NCBI GenBank assembly: GCA_964533275.1
Contig: CAZHJK010000005.1
Coordinates: 1 to 64,000 of the forward strand
Origin: CAZHJK01 sp964533275
Lineage (GTDB): Bacteria; Bacillota; Clostridia; Eubacteriales; Garciellaceae
Direction of reading: 5' to 3'
DNA length: 64,000 nucleotides
Shown: one piece after another, positions 45,674 through 53,797 of the stretch
Numbering within the stretch: the stretch's first letter is position 1
Layout of the letters: each line of letters begins with the position of its first letter
Notes under the pieces: model-generated
The model's input: only the letters and a program-made list of their open reading frames with translations
What the model was told of the DNA's origin: nothing
The model's database searches: none
Translations under genes and position numbers: made by a program

Positions 45674-47492
45674 ACTTAACAGGATTACGCATTCTGTACG
45701 TGCGACTCAAGCTGTTCTACAATATGGCGTCGGTGCTATGGTTGAATTTCCTGATCAAACACTTATAACAACAACTCCGGAATATTGGAGTGAAACCAGA
45801 CAAATCATCGATGAACGCTTTGCAAAGGCTCTCGGTGTAAATTATTTTGCTATGCCGACAAATATATCGTACGCTAGATTTCCTGAATGGTATTTTTGCC
45901 CAAAATGCCGTAGGTTTCAACAGATATCTAAGTGGGTTTCCGAATACAAAAAAAAGGCAAAAACAAAAATTCTTGAATATGACGAACAAATGGTGAAACA
46001 TATGCAATGTTTGGATTGCCACCAAGATTTAGTTGTCGCCCGTATTGTGACCGTATGTGAACAAGGACATATTAATGATTTTCCATGGGTAAAGTGGGTG
46101 CACAGACAATGCAAAAAACCGATATGTTCGAGTCCATCTTTAAAATTCAAAACAGGTGCTTCGGGTACTGAAGGCTTGGAAGGATTAAATATTTCTTGTT
46201 CCTGTGGTGCATCAGCAACACTTAAAGGTGCATTTGATAAGGATCGATTTGAAAAACTCGATAAGGAATCGGGGGCTAAGGATTTTCTTTGTGAAGGAGG
46301 GCATCCTCATAAACATATAAGAGAACAATGTACATGTTATCCACGGACTGTCCAGCGTGGCTCCTCATCAGTATATTTTCCTGTGGTGTACAGTTCACTT
46401 GTAATCCCTCCTTATGCTGATAAATTAAATGCACAAATAGAAATGAGTATGTCTTTTGCTGACTGTATAACTATTATTGAGGATGAAGAACCTGAAGACA
46501 AAGTAAGTACTATCAGAAAACGATTGTCAAGATGGGCTAAAAAAATGGCATTTGAAATAGGTGCTAATAAATCTGATATTGAATCCATTCTTAGACGCAA
46601 ATGGCTTGATAATGAAGAGCTGGATAATGACATAACAAGTGTAAAGTATCGTGCTCAAGAATATGTTGCACTTAACGGAGAAGTATCAGCACCGTCAGGC
46701 TCTTTAGGTGACTTTTCTCGTGAAGGAATGGAAATTGATGATTACTTACTTCCCCATGTTAAATCAGTTTCACTCATAGATAAAGTAAGAGTCGTAAATG
46801 CATTAATCGGTTTTTCACGCTTAAATCCTGTTACGGGGATAGAAGATGCTGGCTTTGTCCATATAAAAGAACCGGGTACTCGATGGTTTCCAGCTTATGA
46901 AGTTCGTGGAGAAGGGATATTTATTGAGTTTGAACAAAATGATATTGATGATTGGATTATGAATAATCCTATAGTTATCGAACGAGCAAAACTTATAAAC
47001 AATAACTACGCCGTGTCATTTATAGGACAGAACTATCCTCGAATCATAACCCCAAAGTTTATTCTGTTACACACAATGTCTCATTTGCTTATTAAGCAGC
47101 TTAGTTTTGAATGCGGATACAGCATAGCAAATTTGAGTGAGCGTATTTATTGTGCCGAAGAATCCGAGGGTAAGCAAATGACAGGGATATTCATCTATAC
47201 TGCAAGTGGAGATTCCGAAGGCACACTTGGAGGACTTGTCAGGCAGGGAAGACCCGATGCATTTTCTCGTATTTTCAAAAAAGCGATTTTAGGAGCAAAA
47301 GCTTGTTCCAACGATCCAGTATGTATACTCAGTCATGGACAAGGTCGTGAGTCACTAAATCTAGCAGCCTGTCATGCGTGTGGGCTTTTACCAGAAACCT
47401 GCTGTGAAGAACGCAATGGTTTCCTTGACCGTGGGATGCTTGTTGGAACATATGAAGATAGAAATATTGGATTCTATAGTGAATTGCTATGA
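45648..47492 (+). CDS. drmB: DrmB: DISARM DUF1998 protein
   Basis: 614 residues. The N-terminal part has several zinc-binding pairs (FCPKCRRF, CLDCHQDLV, CEQGHINDFPWVKW) and the C-terminal part is the DUF1998 domain, with ILSHGQGRESLNLAACHACG and LLPETCCEERNGFLDRGML. DUF1998 is the hallmark of DrmB, the partner of the DrmA helicase. Overlap with drmA by 26 bases and a GGAGGAG site inside drmA indicate one coupled operon. No drmC (phospholipase-D-type nuclease) gene follows: the next 840 bases hold only gene remnants. Confidence 0.9.
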   Translation: MMKQIKKVELNRITHSVRATQAVLQYGVGAMVEFPDQTLITTTPEYWSETRQIIDERFAKALGVNYFAMPTNISYARFPEWYFCPKCRRFQQISKWVSEYKKKAKTKILEYDEQMVKHMQCLDCHQDLVVARIVTVCEQGHINDFPWVKWVHRQCKKPICSSPSLKFKTGASGTEGLEGLNISCSCGASATLKGAFDKDRFEKLDKESGAKDFLCEGGHPHKHIREQCTCYPRTVQRGSSSVYFPVVYSSLVIPPYADKLNAQIEMSMSFADCITIIEDEEPEDKVSTIRKRLSRWAKKMAFEIGANKSDIESILRRKWLDNEELDNDITSVKYRAQEYVALNGEVSAPSGSLGDFSREGMEIDDYLLPHVKSVSLIDKVRVVNALIGFSRLNPVTGIEDAGFVHIKEPGTRWFPAYEVRGEGIFIEFEQNDIDDWIMNNPIVIERAKLINNNYAVSFIGQNYPRIITPKFILLHTMSHLLIKQLSFECGYSIANLSERIYCAEESEGKQMTGIFIYTASGDSEGTLGGLVRQGRPDAFSRIFKKAILGAKACSNDPVCILSHGQGRESLNLAACHACGLLPETCCEERNGFLDRGMLVGTYEDRNIGFYSELL

Positions 47493-47809
47493 TAAGGAGT
47501 TTATTATCTTTCATTCTATGATAAAAATAATTTTATAGGACTATTGGAAGAGGTAAGTGTTATAGAGGTATATCAATATTCAAAGTATAAAGAAATATGT
47601 TTTACCAATAAAGAAAATGATTGAATTTGATTTAAAGGTATATATAAATTTGAATAGTTCAGTAAAAAAAGTGATGAAATATGCCATGATGTATACATCC
47701 ATGGTGGGAAATCATACGAATACCTTCTAGGACATTTAACTATTTTTGATATATATCTTTAGTTTATTGTATTTATCAAAAAAAATCCCTTATATAACAA
47801 TAGAATTTT
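47493..47809. other. Gene-free spacer after drmB
   Basis: AT-rich, with many stops in all frames. No terminator, promoter or recognisable remnant is clear, and no trace of a PLD-type drmC was found. Confidence 0.4.
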
Positions 47810-48152
47810 CCTTTAAAGTATCCAAAAAATACTACTTTAGCAAAACTTTAAACGATATATTGGTTGGCAGATGAGTTAGGATAATGCATAAGAAACACAT
47901 ATAAATATTGTAAAATATATTCTGGAACAGATCCTACTTTTATTGAAGAAGATGAATTTAAAACTACTATACCGTTAAAAGTAATATAACCGACCAAGCT
48001 ACCGACCAAGCTACCCCGCAAGCTTACCTGCAAGTTACCCCGCAAGTTGATGGATAAAACAACTGAAATACTAGAATTTTGTAGAACTCCAAAAGGAAGA
48101 CAGGGAATTCAAGATTTCCCCTGTATTAAAGATAGAGAGTATTTTAGGTAAT
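47810..48152 (+). pseudogene. Scar copy B: decayed AlbA_2/HATPase_c_4-type gene tail
   Basis: The longest of three copies. Through stops and frame slips one reads PKNTTLAKL, TIYWLADELG, RNTYKYCKIYSGTDPTFIEE followed by DEFKTTIPLK, then TDQATDQATPQAYLQVTPQV and ILEFCRTPKGRQGIQDF with KDREYFR. The LADELG and GTDPTFIEEDEFKTTIPL signals are typical of the HATPase_c_4 (PF13749) end of these ATP-binding regulators, followed by their TPQV linker. It lies between DISARM and the second R-M system. Confidence 0.8.
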
Positions 48153-48162
48153 TTTATCAATT

Positions 48163-48306
48163 CATAATGCGATTTCAGTAGGCGGTGAAAGTACTACTTT
48201 AGCAGCTATCACAGGAGCTATTGCAGAAGCTTACGATGGAAATATGCAAAAAATTCCCAATAATATCTTGCAACAATATATTATCTATGCTAATATGGGC
48301 ATATAG
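48163..48306 (+). pseudogene. C-terminal fragment of an ADP-ribosylglycohydrolase
   Basis: Reads HNAISVGGESTTLAAITGAI then AEAYDGNMQKIP and QQYIIYANMGI. This is the C-terminal metal-binding motif of DraG-type ADP-ribosylglycohydrolases (GGDSDT-like, here GGESTT). It has no start and only 47 codons, and the second Asp pair is altered, so it is dead. The predicted promoter and LexA box of the next methyltransferase gene lie in its last 40 bases. Confidence 0.75.
48268..48296 (+). promoter_or_regulatory. Predicted promoter of the first M gene of R-M system 2
   Basis: TTGCAA (48268-48273) and TAATAT (48291-48296) with a 17-base spacer, lying within the glycohydrolase remnant. Confidence 0.55.
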
Positions 48307-48317
48307 AACATATGTTC
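48306..48317. promoter_or_regulatory. LexA (SOS) box before the M gene at 48331
   Basis: GAACATATGTTC, a perfect palindrome identical to the core at 35976-35987, starts 9 bases after the predicted -10 box and 25 bases before the ATG. Confidence 0.7.
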
Positions 48318-48330
48318 GGGAGGTGTCAAC

Positions 48331-49368
48331 ATGGATATGAAGTATACTGTTGCAAGTTTATTTGCAGGAGTAGGGGGAATATGTAAAGGGTTTGAAAAAG
48401 CTGGAGCAGACATTATATGGGCAAATGAGATTGATAAATTTGCTTGTGAGACTTATAGATCTAATATGAAAACAACCAAATTAATTCAAGGAGATATACA
48501 TTGTATAGAGTCTGATCACATACCAGACATTGATATTCTCACTGCAGGCTTTCCTTGTCAGGCTTTTTCAATTGCAGGATATCAAAAAGGGTTTAATGAT
48601 GATAGAGGGAATTTATTTTTTGAAACTTTAAGAATTATAAACGAGAAAAGACCTAAAGTATTTTTATTAGAAAATGTAAAGAATCTTACATCCCATGATA
48701 AAGGCAAAACCTTTCAAATTATATTAAAGGCTTTAAAGCAAAGCGGATACTATGTAAAATATAAAGTCTTAAATTCTATGAACTATGGAAATATACCTCA
48801 AAACAGGGAAAGAATTTATATCGTTGGATTTAGGAATAAAAATTTTTTCGATAAATTCAAATTCCCAAATCATATTCCACTTACATATAAAATTAGCGAT
48901 ATTATTAACTTTAATGAAAAGCAGGATGATAAATATTACTATAAAGAAAATTCTAAGCACTATAAAATGTTACAAGAATCAATAGAAAAACAAGAAACCA
49001 TTTACCAATTGCGAAGGATTTATGTTAGAGAAAATAAAAGCAAAGTATGCCCTACACTAACTGCTAATATGGGTACAGGGGGAAACAATGTGCCTTTAAT
49101 AAAAGATGATTTCGGCATTCGAAAGCTTACTCCAAGGGAATGCTTTAAATTCCAGGGATACCCTGATATTATCCTACCTAAAAACATCAGTGATTCACAA
49201 CTATATAAACAAGCAGGTAATTCTGTTACAATAACAGTAGTAGAAAGAGTCGCTAATAATATTATCCATGCTTTAGATGAAAAGGAATGTATTAATGTTG
49301 AATACAATATATTTGACAGAAAAATTATTAATAAACAACCATATCAAATTAGTTTTGATTTAATGTAG
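48331..49368 (+). CDS. DNA cytosine-C5 methyltransferase (first M of R-M system 2)
   Basis: 345 residues with all key motifs: VASLFAGVGGICKGFEKAGA, TAGFPCQAFSIAGYQKGF (catalytic Cys), FLLENVKNL, NIPQNRERIYIVGF, RKLTPRECFKFQGYP, QAGNSVTITVVERVA. The recognition segment YQLRRIYVRENKSKVCPTLT and the following NMGTGGNNVPL is nearly the same as in the methyltransferase at 50669, so the two probably read related or complementary half-sites. A GGGAGG site precedes the ATG. A LexA-type box overlaps its predicted start site. The C-terminus is about 30 residues longer than in the second copy. Confidence 0.93.
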   Translation: MDMKYTVASLFAGVGGICKGFEKAGADIIWANEIDKFACETYRSNMKTTKLIQGDIHCIESDHIPDIDILTAGFPCQAFSIAGYQKGFNDDRGNLFFETLRIINEKRPKVFLLENVKNLTSHDKGKTFQIILKALKQSGYYVKYKVLNSMNYGNIPQNRERIYIVGFRNKNFFDKFKFPNHIPLTYKISDIINFNEKQDDKYYYKENSKHYKMLQESIEKQETIYQLRRIYVRENKSKVCPTLTANMGTGGNNVPLIKDDFGIRKLTPRECFKFQGYPDIILPKNISDSQLYKQAGNSVTITVVERVANNIIHALDEKECINVEYNIFDRKIINKQPYQISFDLM

Positions 49369-49396
49369 TTAAATAGGTATGAAGGAAGGAATAACT

Positions 49397-50593
49397 ATGG
49401 CAATAGAGTTCTTTTCAATTCAATCATCGAAAAAACAAAAACTTTATGAAGAATTATTAATGCTAACTGGAGCACTGTCAAGATTATTTACGGATAGTGA
49501 AAATCCTTATTTGTATTATAGAGCGGCAGAAAATATCTTTTGTAAAGCCTTTGAAGCTGATAATCTGTCTAGAGGAGATGTATCTGCAGATGCAGCAAAA
49601 GACAAAGTAGGGATAGGGCTAAAGACATTTCTCCAACATAATGGAATGACTTATCAAAAGGTAGCGGAATTTAATCGTGAATTACAGGAATTTAAAAATT
49701 TAGAAGGCAAGCACTTAATATATAAAATTGCAGAAATGAGAAACGAAAGAATTCGTATGACAAAAAGAACTTATGAGATAGATGAAATGATTTATCATCT
49801 TGTTACAAGGGATAAAAGAAAGATGTTTCTTTTTGAAGAAAGCATGGATGAAATAGATTTAAACACTATTAAGGTTAGTAGTAAACCAAAGAAGAATACC
49901 ATTCATTTCTCTGATAGATATAATGAATATACCTTTTCACTCTCAAAAAGTACACTCTTAAAAAAATTTATTACTTTAAATGACAATGCAATAAAGGAAT
50001 TACCAGTTAGCATATATGATGATCCATTTGATTTTCTACTGAGAAACAAATTGGAATTGTTAAATGATGTAAAATCTTCATTTAAGAAAGAGATGGAATT
50101 AGATCATGTGATACTTCCACTTTATAGTCCCAGTACAGGGGAAGTTGAAGAAAAGTCAGGATTAAATGCTTGGAATGCAGCACCAAGGACAAAGGGAGGA
50201 CCTAGTAGACCAAAGGATGAAGTATATATCATAGTTCCAACTTGGATTCACAGTGAAAAACCTGATTTCTTTAAATATAAGAGAGAAATGCATTTAAGTG
50301 AAACACCACATTTTCAAGTTAAATTACCAAATAATAAGTTACTTACAATGAAATTGGTTCAACAGGGAGGAAAAGCTATCAACTCTAAACCGTTGACAGA
50401 TTTGGGAGCATGGATACTTAGGGAGGTTCTAGATATTAAACCTGGCACTTTGGTTACTAGAAATATGTTACATACAATTGGGGTTGATAGTGTGAAGCTA
50501 ACTAAAGTAAAAGATCAAGAATTTTTATTAGATTTTACAGAGACCGGATCCTATGAAGAATTTGCACAAGAATATCTTGGAATAAATGAATAG
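49397..50593 (+). CDS. Predicted type II restriction endonuclease with NgoFVII-like (B3-like) C-terminal domain
   Basis: 398 residues. The N-terminal half contains DVSADAAKDKVGIGLKTFLQ, an acidic-then-G-x-K pattern suited to a PD-(D/E)XK-type site, and KIAEMRNERIRMTKRTYEID. The C-terminal 150 residues (SRPKDEVYIIVPTWIHSEKP, LTMKLVQQGGKAINSKPLTD, LGAWILREVL) resemble the B3-like DNA-binding domain of NgoFVII/BfiI-type enzymes. No HKD phospholipase motif is present, so the catalytic half differs from NgoFVII. It stands between two C5-methyltransferases, the classical place for the cognate nuclease. Start at the ATG at 49397, after GGAAGG; a hairpin terminator overlaps the stop. Confidence 0.72.
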   Translation: MAIEFFSIQSSKKQKLYEELLMLTGALSRLFTDSENPYLYYRAAENIFCKAFEADNLSRGDVSADAAKDKVGIGLKTFLQHNGMTYQKVAEFNRELQEFKNLEGKHLIYKIAEMRNERIRMTKRTYEIDEMIYHLVTRDKRKMFLFEESMDEIDLNTIKVSSKPKKNTIHFSDRYNEYTFSLSKSTLLKKFITLNDNAIKELPVSIYDDPFDFLLRNKLELLNDVKSSFKKEMELDHVILPLYSPSTGEVEEKSGLNAWNAAPRTKGGPSRPKDEVYIIVPTWIHSEKPDFFKYKREMHLSETPHFQVKLPNNKLLTMKLVQQGGKAINSKPLTDLGAWILREVLDIKPGTLVTRNMLHTIGVDSVKLTKVKDQEFLLDFTETGSYEEFAQEYLGINE

Positions 50594-50613
50594 TTTTCAT
50601 TTATTCCTTTTTT
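50579..50613 (+). terminator. Terminator overlapping the end of the R gene
   Basis: GGAATAAATGAA pairs exactly with TTCATTTATTCC, with the stop codon in the loop, followed by T7. Confidence 0.9.
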
Positions 50614-50668
50614 TATTATAATATAGTAATAAGTACAAGCTACATGCTACAAAAGGGGGTACATAATA

Positions 50669-51607
50669 ATGAAAACAGCAGTTGGGTTATTTGCAGGTGT
50701 CGGAGGAATTGAACTGGGCTTCAAAAGAAGTGGTTTTGAAGTTGTTTGGGCTAATGAGATAGATAAAAAGGCTAGCATAACCTATAGACTAAACCATAAC
50801 CATCCGCTAGCAACTGAAGATCTTAATAATATAAAAAGTGATGATATTCCGGATATGGATATATTATTAGCTGGGTTTCCATGCCAGGCATTTTCTGTAG
50901 CAGGTTACCGCAGAGGTTTTGAGGATGAGAGAGGAAATGTATTTTTTCAATTGGTAAGGGTTATAAGGGATAAAAAACCCCCTATAATATTTCTAGAAAA
51001 TGTAAAAAATTTAGTAGGACATGATAATGGCAATACCTTTAGGGTTATCCTTGATATGTTGCATCAAAATGGATATTTTATAAAAACCAAAGTAATGAAT
51101 GCCTCTGATTATGGAAATATACCTCAAAACAGAGAAAGAATATATATAGTTGGATTCTTAAATGAAAAGCAGCATGATAATTTTGAATTCCCAAAACCTG
51201 TTGAATTAACTAAAACATTAACAGACCTTATAGACTTTAATAATAAGGTAGATGTAAAATATTATTATACCAGAGAAAAATATAAATTCTATGATGAGCT
51301 TGAAAGAGAAATGACGAATATGAATACCCTCTATCAATGGAGACGTGTCTATGTTCGGGAAAATAAATCAAATCTATGCCCCACACTTACGGCAAATATG
51401 GGTACAGGCGGACACAATGTACCACTTATTTTGACAAAACATGGAATTAGAAAATTAACACCAAAAGAATGTTTTAACCTACAAGGATTTCCAGATGATT
51501 TTAAATTACCTAATGTAGCACAATCTCATTTATATAAACAAGCAGGAAATTCAGTGGTGGTACCAATAATTGAAAGAATTGCAGATAAAATAAAAAAAGC
51601 TATATAA
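50669..51607 (+). CDS. DNA cytosine-C5 methyltransferase (second M of R-M system 2)
   Basis: 312 residues, motifs complete: AVGLFAGVGGIELGFKRSGF, LAGFPCQAFSVAGYRRGF (catalytic Cys), IFLENVKNLVG, NIPQNRERIYIVGF, RKLTPKECFNLQGFP, QAGNSVVVPIIERIA. The recognition part YQWRRVYVRENKSNLCPTLT with NMGTGGHNVPL is almost the same as in the partner at 48331, implying ancient duplication with a diverged target. Two methyltransferases are typical where the recognition site is asymmetric or both strands need different enzymes. An AAAGGGGG site lies before the ATG. It has no LexA box, unlike its partner. Confidence 0.93.
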   Translation: MKTAVGLFAGVGGIELGFKRSGFEVVWANEIDKKASITYRLNHNHPLATEDLNNIKSDDIPDMDILLAGFPCQAFSVAGYRRGFEDERGNVFFQLVRVIRDKKPPIIFLENVKNLVGHDNGNTFRVILDMLHQNGYFIKTKVMNASDYGNIPQNRERIYIVGFLNEKQHDNFEFPKPVELTKTLTDLIDFNNKVDVKYYYTREKYKFYDELEREMTNMNTLYQWRRVYVRENKSNLCPTLTANMGTGGHNVPLILTKHGIRKLTPKECFNLQGFPDDFKLPNVAQSHLYKQAGNSVVVPIIERIADKIKKAI

Positions 51608-51614
51608 TTTTAAA

Positions 51615-51730
51615 CAGTAAGTTCAAGATTTCCTTAGTATTAAAAATAGGAAGCATTTCAGGTAATTCCATATACTAATAAAAAAATCAATCTATCTGAT
51701 GAATTATGTCGATTAATATGATAGGATTAA
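51615..51730 (+). pseudogene. Scar copy C: short 3' remnant of the TPQV-tail gene
   Basis: Shares an exact 23-base run (51622-51644) with copy A (37376-37398) and continues in parallel with it. The last codons read KINLSDELCRLI before TGA, apparently the original C-terminus. The TPQV part is gone. It lies between the second R-M system and the Wadjet operon. Confidence 0.7.
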
Positions 51731-51774
51731 TATCAAATATATGTAAATTTTACATATTAGTGGAGGTTAATCTA

Positions 51775-53169
51775 TTGAGATTATTTGATGTTATTCCAGA
51801 TAGATTTTTTAGTATTCTATCTTCTAAGAATAAAGAGTTTTATAGTGATTGCCTTTTTATACTTTTTAATCAATATAAAGGTCATACATCCTTTGGGATT
51901 GATAGGGAAATCGTTGTTCAGATTTTCATGGATTACTTTGAGGGATTTAAAGAGGCAGATATCTTTCAAGAAGAGGATTCTAATGTAAGGACTGTTAGGG
52001 AAAAAGCAAATTTTATTATTAGAAAATTGGAAGAGTGCGGTTGGATCGATATTGAGACGACCAATAGTTATAAACAAATTATCAATCTTACAGATTATTC
52101 AGCTTCTATGCTGGAAACATTTGAAAAGATTGTAAAGAGTGAAAGCTTGGAGTATCAAGGATATGTATATACTATATACTCCATATTGTTTGGAAGTGAA
52201 AATACCCAGTATAATATTATTATTGATCAGATTTATGAAAATACCATGAAGTTAATTAATGGTCTTAAAACCCTAAACTCAAATATAAAAAAATATATAG
52301 ACCGAATAACACAGCAGAAGTCATCAGAAGAGATTATGAAACTACATTTTGATGGATATACTCAAGAGATTATTGATAAGGCATATCATCGTTTAAAAAC
52401 ATCTGATAATGTCAGTAAATTTAGACCAAGAATTATTGAAAGGTTAGAGGAGATAAAAAGAGATAAGAAATATATAGAAATGGCCAGTCAACAGGATATT
52501 GATATGGAAAGGGTAGTAACCATAGAGGAAGCCAAAGAAAAAATAATGGGACAGTTAAACGATATTATATATGTGTTTGAAAATATGGATGACACTATAA
52601 ATGAAATTGATAGGAAGAATACTCAATATATTAGAGCTTCTCTAACCAGGGTCAAATATCTTATAAATAGCTCAAAGGATATCGAAGGGCAGATTAATGA
52701 GATACTAAAATACATTATTAAAAAAACCCAAGTAAGGGATATAGATTTAAAGGATGATGGATTAGATGAAATAAATAAAATGTTTAATGTTTTCCCACAA
52801 AGCTTTATTGATAATAAATCAATATATGTATCCAATGAAGGAAAGAAAAACTTTGAACCACAAAAAATAGATAAGGATAAATTCTTAAGTAAAGAGGAAA
52901 GACAAAAGCTAATCAAGGAAATACAGGAGAAAAAGAAGTCTAGGTTAAGTAGGGGAAATATCGATAAGTATGTAATAGAGCTTATGGGGGACAGAAAGGT
53001 TATAAATGCCTCATTGTTACCTATTGAGAATATGAAGGATTTTATTAAGATAATTTATATATTAGTTTATTCTAAAAGTCGTTTAGTTCACTATCGTATT
53101 AAAAGATTAGATAAACCAGTTATTATAAATGGATATACATTCAATGATTTTGAGATTTGGAGGAAATAG
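51775..53169 (+). CDS. jetA: JetA: Wadjet (MukF/kleisin-like) subunit
   Basis: 464 residues. The start LRLFDVIPDRFFSILSSKNK and YNIIIDQIYENTMKLINGLK are as expected for JetA of Wadjet systems (DUF5716-type, kleisin/MksF-like). A winged-helix-like N-terminus is followed by helical, coiled-coil-rich middle parts (EEAKEKIMGQLNDIIYVFEN). JetA links the head domains of JetC in the SMC-like ring. I place the start at the TTG at 51775, with GGAGG eight bases upstream; in-frame codons further upstream would read through scar copy C and lack a site. JetB starts two bases after its stop. Confidence 0.88.
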   Translation: MRLFDVIPDRFFSILSSKNKEFYSDCLFILFNQYKGHTSFGIDREIVVQIFMDYFEGFKEADIFQEEDSNVRTVREKANFIIRKLEECGWIDIETTNSYKQIINLTDYSASMLETFEKIVKSESLEYQGYVYTIYSILFGSENTQYNIIIDQIYENTMKLINGLKTLNSNIKKYIDRITQQKSSEEIMKLHFDGYTQEIIDKAYHRLKTSDNVSKFRPRIIERLEEIKRDKKYIEMASQQDIDMERVVTIEEAKEKIMGQLNDIIYVFENMDDTINEIDRKNTQYIRASLTRVKYLINSSKDIEGQINEILKYIIKKTQVRDIDLKDDGLDEINKMFNVFPQSFIDNKSIYVSNEGKKNFEPQKIDKDKFLSKEERQKLIKEIQEKKKSRLSRGNIDKYVIELMGDRKVINASLLPIENMKDFIKIIYILVYSKSRLVHYRIKRLDKPVIINGYTFNDFEIWRK

Positions 53170-53170
53170 T

Positions 53171-53797
53171 ATGAATACTATAGAGAAATTTAATAATCTA
53201 AATACTAAGCAAAAAGAAGACTTTACTAGAATAACTAATAAATTATTGTCTATAGGTTTTCTAACGAAAAAAAAGGAAGACAATAAAAAAGACTATTACT
53301 TTGTGGAAAATCATAAGGATGTATTTATAAATTATTTTCAAGTGGCTGGGTGGGAATTAGAGATAGATGATAATTATGGGGTTATGCATCTGGTTAATAT
53401 GTATGATCAAAATCGATATCATTTTAAGCTATATGAAAGTATTATCTTACTTATCATTAGACTTCTATACTATGAGAAAATGCAGGAATTATCTTTAGCT
53501 GATAATGTAATTATTACAATAGATGATATTCATCAAAGGTTCAATGCATTAAAACTAAGGGACAAGCCCATTGATAAAACTACCCTAAGAGGTGCAATTA
53601 GGATATTTAAAAAGTTTAATCTAATAGAGGCAATAGATTCAGATGTCAGTATGGGAGAGTGCAGAATTATAATCTATCCAACAATTCTTTTAGCAGTCAA
53701 GGTAGATGAAATTAGAAAAATATATGAAAAATTAGAAAGTTATAGAAGTGGGGGTGTGAATGACGATGAAGAAGCTGATGAAGATGAAGTTGATTAA
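53171..53797 (+). CDS. jetB: JetB: Wadjet MukE-like (DUF4194) subunit
   Basis: 208 residues, a small winged-helix protein of the DUF4194 (MukE/MksE-like) family: ITNKLLSIGFLTKKKEDNKK, YHFKLYESIILLIIRLLYYE, DKTTLRGAIRIFKKFNLIEA, CRIIIYPTILLAVKVDEIRK. It binds JetA in the Wadjet condensin complex. The ATG at 53171 follows GGAGG located in the end of jetA; the upstream codons of the longer frame lie inside jetA. Its acidic C-terminus (GGVNDDEEADEDEVD) overlaps the start of jetC by 38 bases. Confidence 0.9.
   Translation: MNTIEKFNNLNTKQKEDFTRITNKLLSIGFLTKKKEDNKKDYYFVENHKDVFINYFQVAGWELEIDDNYGVMHLVNMYDQNRYHFKLYESIILLIIRLLYYEKMQELSLADNVIITIDDIHQRFNALKLRDKPIDKTTLRGAIRIFKKFNLIEAIDSDVSMGECRIIIYPTILLAVKVDEIRKIYEKLESYRSGGVNDDEEADEDEVD

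Noticed and set aside
47493..48330. A DrmC (PLD nuclease) gene after drmB
   Set aside because: No open frame longer than remnants and no HKD motif was found in any frame read; only scar copy B and a glycohydrolase fragment are present.
49397..50593. Calling this protein an NgoFVII-type PLD nuclease
   Set aside because: The C-terminus fits but no HxK(x4)D motif exists in the N-terminal half.
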